Assembly: GCA_003339415.1 (NCBI GenBank)
Contig: PDHQ01000017.1
Coordinates: forward strand, 159,555-223,554
DNA from: Ophiocordyceps camponoti-saundersi (nom. inval.)
Lineage: Eukaryota; Ascomycota; Sordariomycetes; Hypocreales; Ophiocordycipitaceae
DNA: 64,000 nt
Reading direction: 5' to 3'
Both the position numbers and the translations under genes were made by a program. Of this stretch, positions 22,686-35,306 are shown piece by piece. The notes under the pieces are model-generated. The model searched no databases. It saw nothing but the letters and a program-made list of their open reading frames with translations, and was not told where the DNA came from. Position 1 is the first letter of the stretch, and each line of letters starts with the position of its first letter.

Positions 22686-24263
22686 CTAGGCGGGCTTAGC
22701 GGCGAGGACGCAGCGGTTCCAAAACTTGATCCAGTCAACCACCTTGTTGCCCAGCCGGGCCTCCTCGGCGGCGAAGACCATGGCGTGGCTGCGGAGGATC
22801 TCGTCCAGGGAGCAGCCGAGGTACTCGTTCTGGGCCTCGGGCGCCGCCTGTCCGTGGTTCTTGACCCGATCGCAGGCCAGGACGAACTGGCGGGCCAGGC
22901 CCAGATCGCCGCCGCCGTGGCCCAGGTCCTCGCGGCGCGGGTGGAACGTCTGGGACTGGCCGGTAGCGAAGTCCTGGAAGACTATGGTTTGGGAGTCGGC
23001 GTGGACCTCGCCGTGCTCGCCGTAGAAGCGGGAGAAGCGATCGCACTGGCGCATCGTCTGAGCGGCCATGTGGAAGGTGACACGCTTGGCCGGCCGGTTG
23101 GACTCTGGCCAGGTGATGGTGACGAACTGGTCATCGCAGACGTTGTTATCGGCTTCGAAGACGCAGCGGCCGAACCAGTTCCGGGAGCGGACGACCTGGG
23201 GCGGCGTCGTCTCGTCCCAGTCTTCCTCGAGGGCGCGGACCATGGCGGCAGAGCGATCCTCGGCCGTGGCGTAGTCCTCGATGTCATGGACGACGATGTC
23301 GACGGGCCACTTTGTGTTGCCACGACCGAGACCGCACTTGTCGCCCAGGTAGATGTTCTTGGCCGAATACTTGCAGCCGACGTCGCCGAGGGGGCAGCGC
23401 ATGCAATTGGTGGCGGATCCGGCGGCCGGCGGCTTCCGCGACCGCTTGAAGAACTGGACGGCGCCCGTTGACGAGATGGACTCGGGCAGGTGAGGCTCGC
23501 CCTGACCGGGTTTCTCCGGGGAGCACAGGAGCCAGAGCAGCAGGTCGATGTCATGACAGCTCTTGGTCAAGAGAGAGGGTGCCGTCGTCTGGTCGCTGCG
23601 CCAGTTGCCCCTAACGTACGAGTGAGTGAAGTGCCACCAGCCAACCGGCTCGGTGTGGACGACGCTGTTGATGTGGCCGATGATGCGCTCCTCGACAAGC
23701 AGGCGGCGCAACATCAAGTTGTGCGGACTGTATCGCAAAACATGACCGATGGAGAAGACGGCACGGGGCTGAAGCGGACCGAGAGCGGTATACATGGCCA
23801 GACAGTCTTCGAGGGAAGTGGCCAGGGGCTTCTCGCACATCATGTGTAAGCCAAGGGGCGCGAGGCCGACGACGACGTCACGATGCATCTCGTCGAGGAC
23901 GCAGACGAAGACGCCGTCGACGCCCGGGGGGACATTTTGATGACCGGCAGCAAGGCGACGGCGACGCTGCAGCTCATAGGTGAGGAAGTGTCGCCAGTCA
24001 GTGAAGGACTGTCCTTCTAGAGGGACGCTGTCGGTGCCCCAGATATGGCGGCGACCTAGTGTCTCGCGCTTCCGGGTCAGGGGCTCGGCAACGGCGGCGA
24101 CGATGCCGTTTGAGACGCTGTCGATGGCGCTGGCGTAGCACTGGCCTCGGGAACCGGCGCCGATGATGAGGAACCGCGGCGGATTGGCGGAGAAGGGTGG
24201 GCGGGGAGGCGGGCGGTCCGGGGGAGGACGGTCGCCGAGTTCAGGGTCTCTGACGCCGACCAT
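22686..24263 (-). CDS. Gfo/Idh/MocA family oxidoreductase
   Basis: Intronless, 525 aa from the ATG at 24263. The open frame extends to 24416, but that extension is a Ser/Leu repeat from a GAGACA-type leader repeat, so the internal start is preferred. After a Pro-rich N-terminus, RFLIIGAGSRGQCYASAI is a Rossmann NAD(P)-binding motif. PPGVDGVFVCVLDEMH and the EKP motif in MMCEKPLATSLEDC follow, the latter holding the lysine conserved for catalysis in this superfamily. FSIGHVLRYSPHN then CHDIDLLLWLL complete the catalytic half. The C-terminal domain contains a Cys cluster (NCMRCPLGDVGCKYSAKNIY) seen in a subgroup of fungal and bacterial members. Substrate is not predictable; members oxidise sugars or polyols. 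Probably cytosolic. Confidence 0.88.
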   Translation of the reverse strand: MVGVRDPELGDRPPPDRPPPRPPFSANPPRFLIIGAGSRGQCYASAIDSVSNGIVAAVAEPLTRKRETLGRRHIWGTDSVPLEGQSFTDWRHFLTYELQRRRRLAAGHQNVPPGVDGVFVCVLDEMHRDVVVGLAPLGLHMMCEKPLATSLEDCLAMYTALGPLQPRAVFSIGHVLRYSPHNLMLRRLLVEERIIGHINSVVHTEPVGWWHFTHSYVRGNWRSDQTTAPSLLTKSCHDIDLLLWLLCSPEKPGQGEPHLPESISSTGAVQFFKRSRKPPAAGSATNCMRCPLGDVGCKYSAKNIYLGDKCGLGRGNTKWPVDIVVHDIEDYATAEDRSAAMVRALEEDWDETTPPQVVRSRNWFGRCVFEADNNVCDDQFVTITWPESNRPAKRVTFHMAAQTMRQCDRFSRFYGEHGEVHADSQTIVFQDFATGQSQTFHPRREDLGHGGGDLGLARQFVLACDRVKNHGQAAPEAQNEYLGCSLDEILRSHAMVFAAEEARLGNKVVDWIKFWNRCVLAAKPA

Positions 24264-24630
24264 GGCATTAGAGGAGGAGGGGTAGGGGAGAAGACGGAGA
24301 GAACGATGAGGGACGAATGAACGGACGCTGAGAGAGAAAGAGAGAGAGACAGAGAGACAGAGAGACAGAGAGACAGAGATAGTGTGAGAAATAGAGGACG
24401 GATGGACAGGGGACAAGATGAAAGAGGAGTAGGGGTTTTAAGACTGACTCTCCAGACCTAGAGAGCCTGAACCGACAGCAGCGCGGGGGCGGGGTGCTTA
24501 TCTTGTACGCCTGATACCGCACCTCATGCACACCTATCTCTCAGAGTTGTGCACTGCAGACACGAGATCTCGCTTGTCGTTTTGTCTCCCTCTGTTCAGC
24601 TCATCGAGTCAGCATTCCTAGCTACTTACT
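24264..24630. promoter_or_regulatory. Divergent promoter, oxidoreductase / REX2
   Basis: 367 nt between start codons. Contains a GAGAGACA-type tandem repeat (24334-24378) in the oxidoreductase leader. No other element stands out. Confidence 0.5.
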
Positions 24631-25284
24631 ATGGCGGATCAAGGACCGCTCGTATGGATAGACTGCGAAGTATGTGCATACATTCACATCTCATCATCCC
24701 CGATCTAGCGCCATCAAAGGCTGAAGATGATGTCTCGGCAGATGACGGGCCTAGACCCAGACAAGGACGAAATTCTCGAAATCTACTGCCTCGTCACAAC
24801 AGGTCAGCTCGAGCCCTTGGACGACGATGACGGCTTCCACGCCACCATCCATTGGCCAACGTCACGTCTCGACCAAATGGATGACTGGTGCACAAACACA
24901 CACCGCGCATCCGGTCTCACAGCTGCGGTGACGGCATCGACGACGACGCCGGCCGAGGCCGCTGCCGGTTTGCTGGCCTACGTCACCAAGCGCGTTCCCG
25001 AGCCGGGACGGGCTTTGCTGGCGGGCAACAGCGTTCACGCCGACCGGGCTTTTCTGCGGAGAGAGCCGTACGCTCCCGTGATTGGTCATTTGCACTATCG
25101 TTTGCTTGACGTCAGCGCCATCAAGGAGGCGGCTCGTCGCTGGTGTCCTGCTGGGTTGTTGGAGGATGCGCCGCGGAAGAAGGGCCGACACTTGGCCCGG
25201 GACGATATACTGGACAGTATTGCCGAGGCGCGCTTCTATCGCGATGTTATCTTTCGGGGAGGGGGTTGTGCCGGCGGACAGTAA
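24631..25284 (+). CDS. rex2: Oligoribonuclease REX2 (3'-5' exoribonuclease, DEDDh)
   Basis: Two exons, 24631-24669 and 24742-25284, with a 72-nt GT-AG intron, give 193 aa. Exon 1 encodes MADQGPLVWIDCE and exon 2 resumes MTGLDPDKDEILEIYCLVT, rebuilding the signature WIDCEMTGLD with catalytic Asp11 and Glu13. GNSVHADRAFL gives the third acidic residue, and HYRLLDVSAIKE is conserved. RKKGRHLARDDILDSIAEA carries the His and last Asp of the DEDDh set. The enzyme degrades short RNA oligonucleotides; in yeast it is mitochondrial and also acts on small nuclear RNAs. No presequence is obvious here. A tandem gene, phosphoglucomutase, starts 315 nt downstream. Confidence 0.94.
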
Positions 25285-25599
25285 ACGAGCATGTCTCCGA
25301 ATCCTGATAGGGACAGGTAGGGAGGTGTATACCTAGGTATGTAGTAGGTAGGTAGGTATGTATGCTGTAGGCTGTATGTAGGACAGAGGTAGGAGGAGGT
25401 GTAGGTAAAGGTAGGTAGTAATATGAGGTAGTAGATAGATGCCTTATCCCTTATCCTTTCCCCTCAGCGCCTCCTCACACAGCAACCCTACTACTACCAC
25501 CACCACCACCACCACCTCAAACCACCACTGCAGACCAACCAACCAACCATCAACCATCAATCACTGCCCGTAACTACCTCTCACAATTGAGTGACTGCC
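25285..25599. other. Short intergenic, REX2 3' flank and PGM promoter
   Basis: Contains an ACCTAGGT palindrome (25331-25338), a TAGG/GTAG repeat cluster (25330-25435) and a CAC trinucleotide run (25497-25516), followed by a CAACCAACCAACC leader just before the PGM start codon. Confidence 0.6.
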
Positions 25600-27609
<2,010 letters not shown>

Positions 27610-27874
27610 TGACGACGATACTGTATATAGACTACGCATATAAAAAAAAATTGTGGAAGAGATGAAGTCTTGGGAATTGAAAAAAATAAATAAAGGATAA
27701 GCCTTTTGACTACGTGAGAGAGAAAATCGTATCAACCTTGATGCAAGGCAAGAAGCAAAAGAAATACCACACAACGGGCGCGAAAAATGGGTATAAAATC
27801 GTAACCTCGTAAAAGTCTGTCTCTCCTTTTTTCGTTCCCCTCCTTCTTCTTTTTCTTCTCTCTGTAGCCAGCCA

Positions 27875-30082
27875 TCAGCTGGCCCGGTCAGAACTGTCCT
27901 CAGGAGTCGGCGGAGGGGACCAAAAGACTTGTTCGAACCGTCGGGCAGCTGCGTGCCAGGTCAGTAAGCAAAGGTGTCCGTCTGACGAAGAACATGGCAC
28001 GAACTGGGATGAATATGACCAAAGGGGGGGGGGGGGGGGGGGGGGACAAAAAAAAAAAAAATTTCCAAAAATAAAGACGCAATATGGGAGAGGAAAATAG
28101 CACTCAAGTAGGAGTTTATAAATTGTAAAAACAACTTATAAACCAAGAGGAAAANNNNNNNNNNTGTTTGTTGGTGTACTTTTTTTGTTTTATTTGTGTT
28201 TTTTTGAGGTGGTTGGTGGGAGTGGGAGCAAGGAAGGGAGGGGGGGGGGGGGGAGGGCAAGGCACCTTCATCGGCGACGAAGCGAATCTCGAAAGCGCCT
28301 TCGGGGCCGCGACGCTGGTTCTGCGGCCGATACTGGCGGCAGAAGACGTACAGGTGCAAGTCGGCCAGCCGGACGCGGTGGGGGGAGACGCGCGTGAGCC
28401 AAGTGGACGAGGCGGACTTGTGCGTGACTATCGTTCTATAGGCGTCAGCGTTCTGCGTTTGGGGGAATGGAGGGGCAAGGCGAGTGACGCCGGTAAAGTG
28501 GAAAGGGGCGGACATGCCGAAAGCCGTCCAGACCGGACAATGGCGAAGCTCTCCGTCCCAAACGGCCGCGTGCAGTCGAAGCGCCCCGGAGGCGCGATCG
28601 CGGTAGACGATGAGCGAATGCCGAAACTCGTCATCCAAGATACACCTTGTGTTTTATTTCCGCGTTAGCTGAAGCTTGGCTTTCCACCCACGAAAAGCTC
28701 TGTTGCGAGTCAACTCACGCCTGAAACAGCTTGCTCTCCCCCCCGAGACTGCATTCTTCGGGGCTGAGACGGATCGTCAGGTTGTTGCGAGCCTTGAGAG
28801 AGACAAAAGTACAATGCATGAGGACGAGCTCTTCCCATGTGAGAAAGTAGAGGACGACCCAGATCTTGGAGCGACCCTCGCTGCGACTCCATCGTTTAAG
28901 CCGGAGGCTGCTACCGTCGCGGTCGATGCATAATTCGTGAGCGCCGCGCACAGCGAACCAGGGCGTACCACGGACGAGTATTCTCAGTAGCAGATAGGGA
29001 GACTGGTCTCGCCCATTCAGAAAAGCAGTCAAAGATATCTGGTCGTCGTTGAAGGACCTGTCGAGCGTCAGGTTTTGGGGGCGGAGGCGAATGGCTTCAT
29101 CCAAGACTGGCAGACGGGTACCTTCGGAACAGCATCTTGGAACGGACCGGAATCTCTAGCTGATTCCAAGTTAGATGTGGTCCCAACGACGTGGATCTAT
29201 CGCGAAGCTGTGATTAGCTGCCACCACAATGGCCATCGGAGCGGCACGACATACGGCTGCTGGCTCCGAAGAGCAGTGCGAGACGGTAAGGGGAGGGAAA
29301 AAATGTGCTCCGCCCAGTGAATCGTCTATGATGAACGGGTCAACAGCAGTAGACCAAGGCAGCTGGTATCTGAAAGCTCACAGGATCCATGCCACGGAGT
29401 GTCAACGTATTGCAACAGATGAGCTGCCCAACCTGCATCGGAGGCGGTGCTTCTCAAGTCAGCAGCTTTCGCCCCCCCCTTTTTTCCCCGTGGGACTCCT
29501 CGTCGAGTAACTCACGGATCGATCTCGCTTCACGAAAGCGCATAATGCGGTGACGAAGCTTTTCAAACACGTTGAGGTCGAAAATCGGCGACCTGAAGCC
29601 GTTCAGAGACGAAAGAGTCAGCTGAGGGGAAGAGAAAAAAAAGAGGGGACGCACCTGATGAGCAAGTCCCTGGCCGAGGACAGATACTGGTTGTAGACCA
29701 TGAAACGGCTCGATAAGGGGACACCTCCAACCTCGTTGGTCATGCTATGATACATGTGCCGCCAGCGATTCACCTTGGATCGAGAGCGATCGTCGTAGTG
29801 AGCGTTGACGTCCCTCAGGGAGCGCGAGAGGCAGGGCAAGATGACGTTGAGAGGATCGAGGATCAAGGGAACGCGGTTCCGGTGAATCTGGGACATGTCT
29901 GCCACCTCGCGGAGGATGCGGCTGCCGACTCTGATCTCGTCGATGACGGCCGTCAAGTGATAGTTAGTCTCGTTGAGGGCGAAGCGTAGACCCTCGAGCT
30001 TGAAGGCGACGATATCGGACCGCTCCGCCTCGAGGCAGCAGCCCTGAAGAAGGTGGAGGTCGAAGGAGCTGGCCTGGTCCAT
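27875..30082 (-). CDS. Conserved fungal protein of unknown function, 9 exons
   Basis: Predicted exons 30082-29655, 29592-29516, 29449-29382, 29325-29255, 29196-29122, 29057-28719, 28645-28518, 28427-28266 and 27948-27875 give 473 aa. It opens MDQASSFDLHLLQGCC. Conserved-looking blocks are LPCLSRSLRDVNAHYDDRSR, then SRFMVYNQYLSSARDLLIR, REARSIPPPPMQVGQL, HWAEHIFSLPLPSRTAL, TPWFAVRGAHELCIDRDGSS, LTWEELVLMHCTFVSLKARN, LDDEFRHSLIVYRDR and LHLYVFCRQYRPQNQR, ending RRFEQVFWSPPPTPEDSSD. I recall this block order from uncharacterised proteins of many Pezizomycotina, but no function is known to me and no catalytic motif is evident. Intron 7 (28428-28517) is modelled as GC-AG. Intron 2 has tandem acceptors (exon 3 starts at 29449 or 29452). 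Intron 8 (27949-28265) contains the assembly gap and two poly-G tracts. Confidence 0.75.
28024..28253. repeat. Poly-G tracts flanking the assembly gap
   Basis: A 22-nt G run (28024-28045) followed by a 13-nt A run lies on one side of the gap. A 14-nt G run (28240-28253) lies on the other. All are inside the last intron of the 9-exon gene. Such homopolymers are a plausible reason for the assembly break. Confidence 0.9.
28155..28164. other. Assembly gap (10 N)
   Basis: Ten N characters, probably a placeholder of unknown true length. The modelled coding exons on both sides (28427-28266 and 27948-27875) join in phase, so the gap appears to be wholly intronic. Confidence 0.98.
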
Positions 30083-31637
30083 GGCGACTGACTACCTATG
30101 GTCTCAAATTCGGGAGAGTTGAGAGTAGACCCATGATGGCCGTCTTGCTTTGATTTTCTCCTCCCCAAGATTCAATCACATCAAAGGTGGACAAATGCGG
30201 TAAGCTCCGAGGAGGAAGGAAGGCGCTTGTTTGCAGCGGATTGTGATTCCTGACGGGGCACGGTGCAGCGGGGAGCCGTGACAGAGGGCCCGAGGTCAGT
30301 CAGCCGGTGGGCAGAGTCTTTTTGTGAGTGTAAGTGTGCGTATGTGCGTGTGTGCGTGTGTGTCAGTGTTTGCGTGAGTGAGAAAGTGTGAGTGAGTGCG
30401 TGTATGGGTGTGCGTGTGTGCATGTGTCCGTCTGTGAGAGTGCTGGAGAGACCGAGAGAAAGGCGGTAGCCCGAAAGCGAGAGAGAGAGAGAGAGGGCCA
30501 GAAAGAGACCGCAGGAGGGGGGAACAGAGCAGAGTCGTCATCGGAGCTTCTAACAGCTTGCCACGAAAGCAAGCGGCCGGCGCTAGACACTTGCATGAGG
30601 GACGGGACGCGCGCGGCATCGTGGCTCGCTTGCTGGCTGGCGGGCTGGCTGGCTGACTGCTTCGCCATATAGGTAGTATGTAATATGTAGGTATGTATGT
30701 AAGTATGTATGTCTCTATGCTGTATCCGTCTGTTAATGTAGGCAGGCAGCTGTGTATGATGAGTGACGGGAGAGGTCGGCTTCGGTGGCCACAGGGGGCG
30801 TCATTGGGTTCCCTCATCAAGGGCTCTCGTGTAACGGTCGTCGGGAGCGGACGGACGGAGGAGGATGGATCAGAGGTAGGTGGGTAGGCGTAGGTAGTAG
30901 GAGTAGGAAGGACCTGCTAGGAAGGACCTGCCTTTCCGGACGGACGCTGGCCGACTGGCACAGGTAAGAGGTGTAGCCCGTATGTACGGAGTAGGAGCAG
31001 ATAGACATGTTTGTGGCGCAACGATGTGGCGCAACTATCGATACAGCTATCGGTTGATGTTACCAATTGGCAATACGCTACGATATTACTTTGGTGATAC
31101 TAGCAGTACTGATAGTAGTAGGCGTACGGATGCATTTATGTATGTAAACCTGCCTAGGATTGCGGATGAGTGAGTGCATGCATATGATGTTCATGTAAGT
31201 ATGTATGTACGGACGGGTAATGGAAGACGAGCTTGGGGATAACTGGGCAGCAGGTTCGCATGCACACAGGTATCTACTATGTTGTTATTTCGGCGCGACA
31301 GAGTATATAGAGTCTCGCACCCGCCCCTGTACCTAAAAACACCATCCTTCAGATATTGTTGTACAGTTGTGCATCTTCGCATTTCATGTCTCGTGGCGCT
31401 AGAGTTGATCATAATCAAGGTGCTCACGAGACCGCGCGACATGAGAGGATGGTATGCAGCCATCCACATCGCAAAGCCATGATCGGAACCCAGTTCCCTT
31501 CGATTTCCGGCACCTTCAGAAAAAAAGAGCAAAAGCGTGCATCCCGTTCCGCAGTCATACAACACCACCCGGCCCAAAATACAAGCGACTCCATGAGAAA
31601 CGTAACTCTTGAGGGGGGAAGGCAAACCAGCGTCTGC
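30083..31637. other. Intergenic with GT-rich simple repeats
   Basis: Promoter side of the 9-exon gene followed by the 3' flank of NHP6. Contains a degenerate GT/GTGC repeat (about 30318-30425), a GCTGGCTGGC-type run (30630-30655) and TATG repeats (30688-30712). Frames on both strands are low complexity. No gene supported. Confidence 0.55.
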
Positions 31638-32060
31638 CTAAGAGGACTCGTCACCCTCGGCCTGTTGCGAACCGGCTCGGTTAGCTCTTGAGCGGTAAAC
31701 TGATTTGACTCGGTTACCATACGTTGTACGCTTGCTTCTCGTCCTCGTATCTCTTCTTGTCGGCAGCTGCCTTGGCCTCGTAGGGAGCGCGTTGCTTTTC
31801 GTTAAGAGCCTTCCAACGCTCGCCCAGGATCTTGCCAACTTGACCAAACGAGATGCCAGGGTTCTCCTCGCGCACGTTCTCGCGCTGCTCGTTGGCGAAG
31901 AACATGTAGGCCGAGAGACCGCGCTTCGGGGCATTGGGGTCTGCAAATCATGAGATTCTGCGGCGCCATCACGCGTTCTTTTTTTTTGTGGCGACCAACC
32001 TTTCTTCCCGCGCCTCTTTACCTCCTTTCCACCACGCTTCCCAGCGGCTGCTTTCGGCAT
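31638..32060 (-). CDS. nhp6: Non-histone chromosomal protein 6 (NHP6), HMG-box
   Basis: Three exons, 32060-32000, 31940-31723 and 31661-31638, with introns of 59 and 61 nt, give 100 aa. The basic N-terminus [20 protein letters not shown] precedes a single HMG box (about residues 21-92): [20 protein letters not shown], then [18 protein letters not shown] and [20 protein letters not shown]. The last exon encodes only AEGDESS, the acidic tail usual in filamentous-fungal NHP6. Proteins of this type bind and bend DNA without sequence specificity and assist FACT and transcription initiation. Without splicing of intron 2, translation would stop two codons later (reading Val-Trp-stop), removing the acidic tail. 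The spliced model is preferred because of family similarity. Confidence 0.94.
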   Translation of the reverse strand: MPKAAAGKRGGKEVKRRGKKGWSPQKKRTRDGAAESHDLQTPMPRSAVSRPTCSSPTSSARTCARRTLASRLVKLARSWASVGRLLTKSNALPTRPRQLPTRRDTRTRSKRTTYGNRVKSVYRSRANRAGSQQAEGDESS

Positions 32061-32980
32061 GATGATGTGGTTGTGTATGGGGGAGAGTGGGAATGCAGAG
32101 AGAAAAGATGGTACTGGTGAATGGCGATGGATGTACGCTGCTTGTATGTTTGGGGCTGCAAAAGGTGCGCGTCAGTAGTTGCACGCGAGCGAAGAAAATC
32201 TCGAGTGAATTGGTGTTAATGGTGACGTTGGTGAGTGATGAGGGTTGTGGTGTGAAGACGCGTGGTAGCTGGGCGCGCGCGTTTTTGAGGTGCACGAGTA
32301 GAAAGGCGAGGGGCGGAAGTGTGTAAGTGTGCGGAAGGGCGAAGAAAGAGAGGGATACAGAGAGGGAGAGACGAGGAGACGAGCGCGGCTCATGTACCTT
32401 TTTGCCTGTCCTTCTTCTTTCTGAGGCAGTCGGTCACGACAACGAGGGCAAATCAAGATGGGAATTGACACTTCCGACTAGGGAAGATAGGGATAATGAG
32501 TGACGCGCCGCCAAAACGATATCAAAACAACAAGGCTCGCGAGGTGCGGACCCAGGAGGGACGATGGAGAGGGGCAAGCCAGAGGCGGGAAGGAAAAAAA
32601 AAGGTGCAAACGGTTGAACGGGCTGAGAGTGACTTCGACTTTGCAGTCGAATTGAGTGTGAGATGATGTACTCACCGAGCAACTGGGCGTGATGCGTCGC
32701 GAAGTGGACTCGTCTGTGTAGGGAGTGTTTTTATTTTTGTGTATTTTTTTCCTTGGGGCGGGCGATTTTTTGTATGGGAGAAGAGAGAGAGAGGGGAGCG
32801 CAAGTATGGGGGGAGGGCCAAGCAGCCTTTTTACTATGGGCGACTGATTGCGTGAGTTGCCCAGTGTGTGAGAGCGCTTGTGTGGGAGCCGTGCGTGTGG
32901 GCGGGCAGGTACCGCGGCACAGCTGTAGGGCGGTACAGTACATTCATACAATACATGCCACCTACTACTACCTGCTACCA

Positions 32981-33114
32981 CCACACACACACACACACAA
33001 CACACACACACACACGCACACACGAGTGCACAACACACACACGCACGCACGCACGCACGCACGCGCTCTCTCTCTCTCTCTCGCTCACACACACTCTCAC
33101 ACACTCTCACTCCC
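32981..33114. repeat. Compound CA / GCAC / CT microsatellite
   Basis: Runs of CA, then CACG, GCAC repeats (33040-33064), CTCTCT (33065-33082) and CA/CTCACA, in succession. It gives spurious His/Thr-rich or Val-rich frames on both strands. Confidence 0.9.
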
Positions 33115-35276
33115 ACACACCTCCCTCTTCCGCCTCTGCGCCTCTTCTCCCTCTTTATGGCTGGTAGTGGGAGGAGTAGGTGGTAGGCCCATAGGTACCA
33201 ACGTACAACGCGCTACGCCCTGCACAACAAAGGTACCTGCCTATCTATCTATCTCTCTCTCTCTCTCTCCCCCCCCTCTCTCCCTCTCTCTTTGCCTCCC
33301 CTGCCATCTCTGCCCCCTCTCCCCTTCTCTCTTTCTCTTTCTCTCTCTCTCTCTTCCTTCCCCACTCCACCTCTATCCATACATACTACATTATGTACAT
33401 ATGTAGGTACTCTTCCTCTCCCGTTCACTCTCTCCTCTCCCTCCCTCTCTCTGTTGCTCATCCCAGCCGGATACGCGTTGTAGTATGCACATGCGTAGGT
33501 ACATACAGAAGTACGCGCTACGGGTGGCCAGCTACTTTTTGAACCTGCCGCTTAACCGCCCCCCCCCCGGCGTGTGCAAGCTTACTGCCACCAAATTGAC
33601 TCGCTCTGATGAGCCTACTCGTTGCCTACCTCTCCTATTTTCCAGCTTCTGACTGCTCTTTCTGCTGCTGCCTAGGTACCTCCCTCCTACCTGCTACCAG
33701 ATATTCGCACCAACAGCCAACTCACACATCAACATGTACATACCTTGTATCTACTTCCCGCCAGGAGGGGCAAGGCGGTCGACTCCCCCTTTCGTGGCGG
33801 CCGGGCGATCCAGGCAAGGCCCGAGTAGTCGATAGGCAGGTACCCATGTGCAGGTTAGCTGCATGCCCTTATATGAAGTACATGCTTACGGGCATGGATT
33901 ACTCCACACTGTGCCACTATTGGTAAGAGGTGCCAGCAAGAGGCGAGGCCAGCAAGCGTCGCTGCACCTAGTACAGACGTAGTCCGCTTGTATTCATACT
34001 AGTACTTTGTAAGCCGTATTCGTACGAATTATCAAGGTACCTACATAATACCTGGTAGGTAGGTACCCACCTATCTACGTCCCTACAACGTTCCTTATCG
34101 CTCTCCCTCCCTGCCTCCACTCACCCCTTGTCCGAAGCCTTTCAGGAGGCACTACGGATATAAAAGTGTACGGATTACGGATACAATTCATGAATGTACT
34201 CTGTACCTCCAGCAGGCGAGCTACACTCCACCCTGATTTGATGCCATCAGTCAATGATAGATATGTAGTTCCAACTGCCAACACATACTACCGTGCAACA
34301 CATGTGTAGGTACGGACCGTACAGACCTACATACTAGTAGACAGTAGTATGTAAATATTAAGGCACGGAGCCTCGGAATATCTCCCTTTGTAAAGATTTG
34401 TACATACATATGTACATACATACATACATACATACTATGGAAGCTCTCTTGCTCAGTCTCTCCCTGCTGGTCGCGACTCTTGGTGGCCGACGCCTGTTCA
34501 GGGAGAAGCACAGCCAAAGGAGGGGAAAGGCAGCCTGCGACGCATTGCAACGCCGCCGTTTTTAGCCAGCGCTTGAGGCGTGCTGTGGTACTAACTAAAG
34601 AGGTAGTACCTCTTACATAGTTACCTCGATATCTAGGGAGACACTGTGCTACTCACATAAGCATACATACACTGTACCTAGGACGAAGGTGAGGCCCGCA
34701 CTCCCCCGCTCTTGTCTCGCCTACTCCTACGAGGTAGTATGACAACGAGAGAACTCACACTGTTAAACTGTCGTCTCTGTTATCCAGTCGTTCTCACCGT
34801 GTGCCGGCCCCTGCGCCATAAGCGCCAGAAGTATGTACATACATGTAGATCTACGTGTGCAGACTACTAGTACAGACGTGCATCTACCTGTAAATACACG
34901 CTACCAAATTTATTACGAGGTAGAAAATATGTACTACATAATCCGTACATACATACAACGGTTATGTGGTGCGGAGTAGTGGGAGCTTCCCCACCACCCA
35001 TTAGAGGAATCGTTGTCAACTGTTTGAACTCCAATATAACCTGGTTGCTAGCAATAACGTCCGTCATGCCTGCCTCTATCCGCACTCCGTAGTAGACAGA
35101 CTAATAACCTTGTCAAGCGACTCAAGCCTAACCAGCTTCCCCGCTACAACACGTTATCTGTCTGGTAAAAAGGTAGGCAGGGAGGTAGGCATGCACTTGT
35201 AATAACCATATCCCAACTCCCATTTCTCCTAATATCTGGAGAAACCTCAATCCTACAGCATGTATCCGCAGATTCT

Positions 35277-35306
35277 ACATACATACATACATACATACAT
35301 ACATAC
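35277..35306. repeat. ACAT tetranucleotide repeat
   Basis: About seven consecutive ACAT/ATAC units inside the gene-poor region. Shorter runs of the same unit occur throughout the window. Confidence 0.85.

Noticed and set aside
24264..24416. N-terminal extension of the Gfo/Idh/MocA protein
   Set aside because: Ser/Leu repeat from a GAGAGACA leader repeat; a better ATG occurs at 24263.
32753..33406. 217-aa frame rich in His/Thr/Ser/Leu
   Set aside because: It is a translation of the CA/CT compound microsatellite and has no conserved motif.
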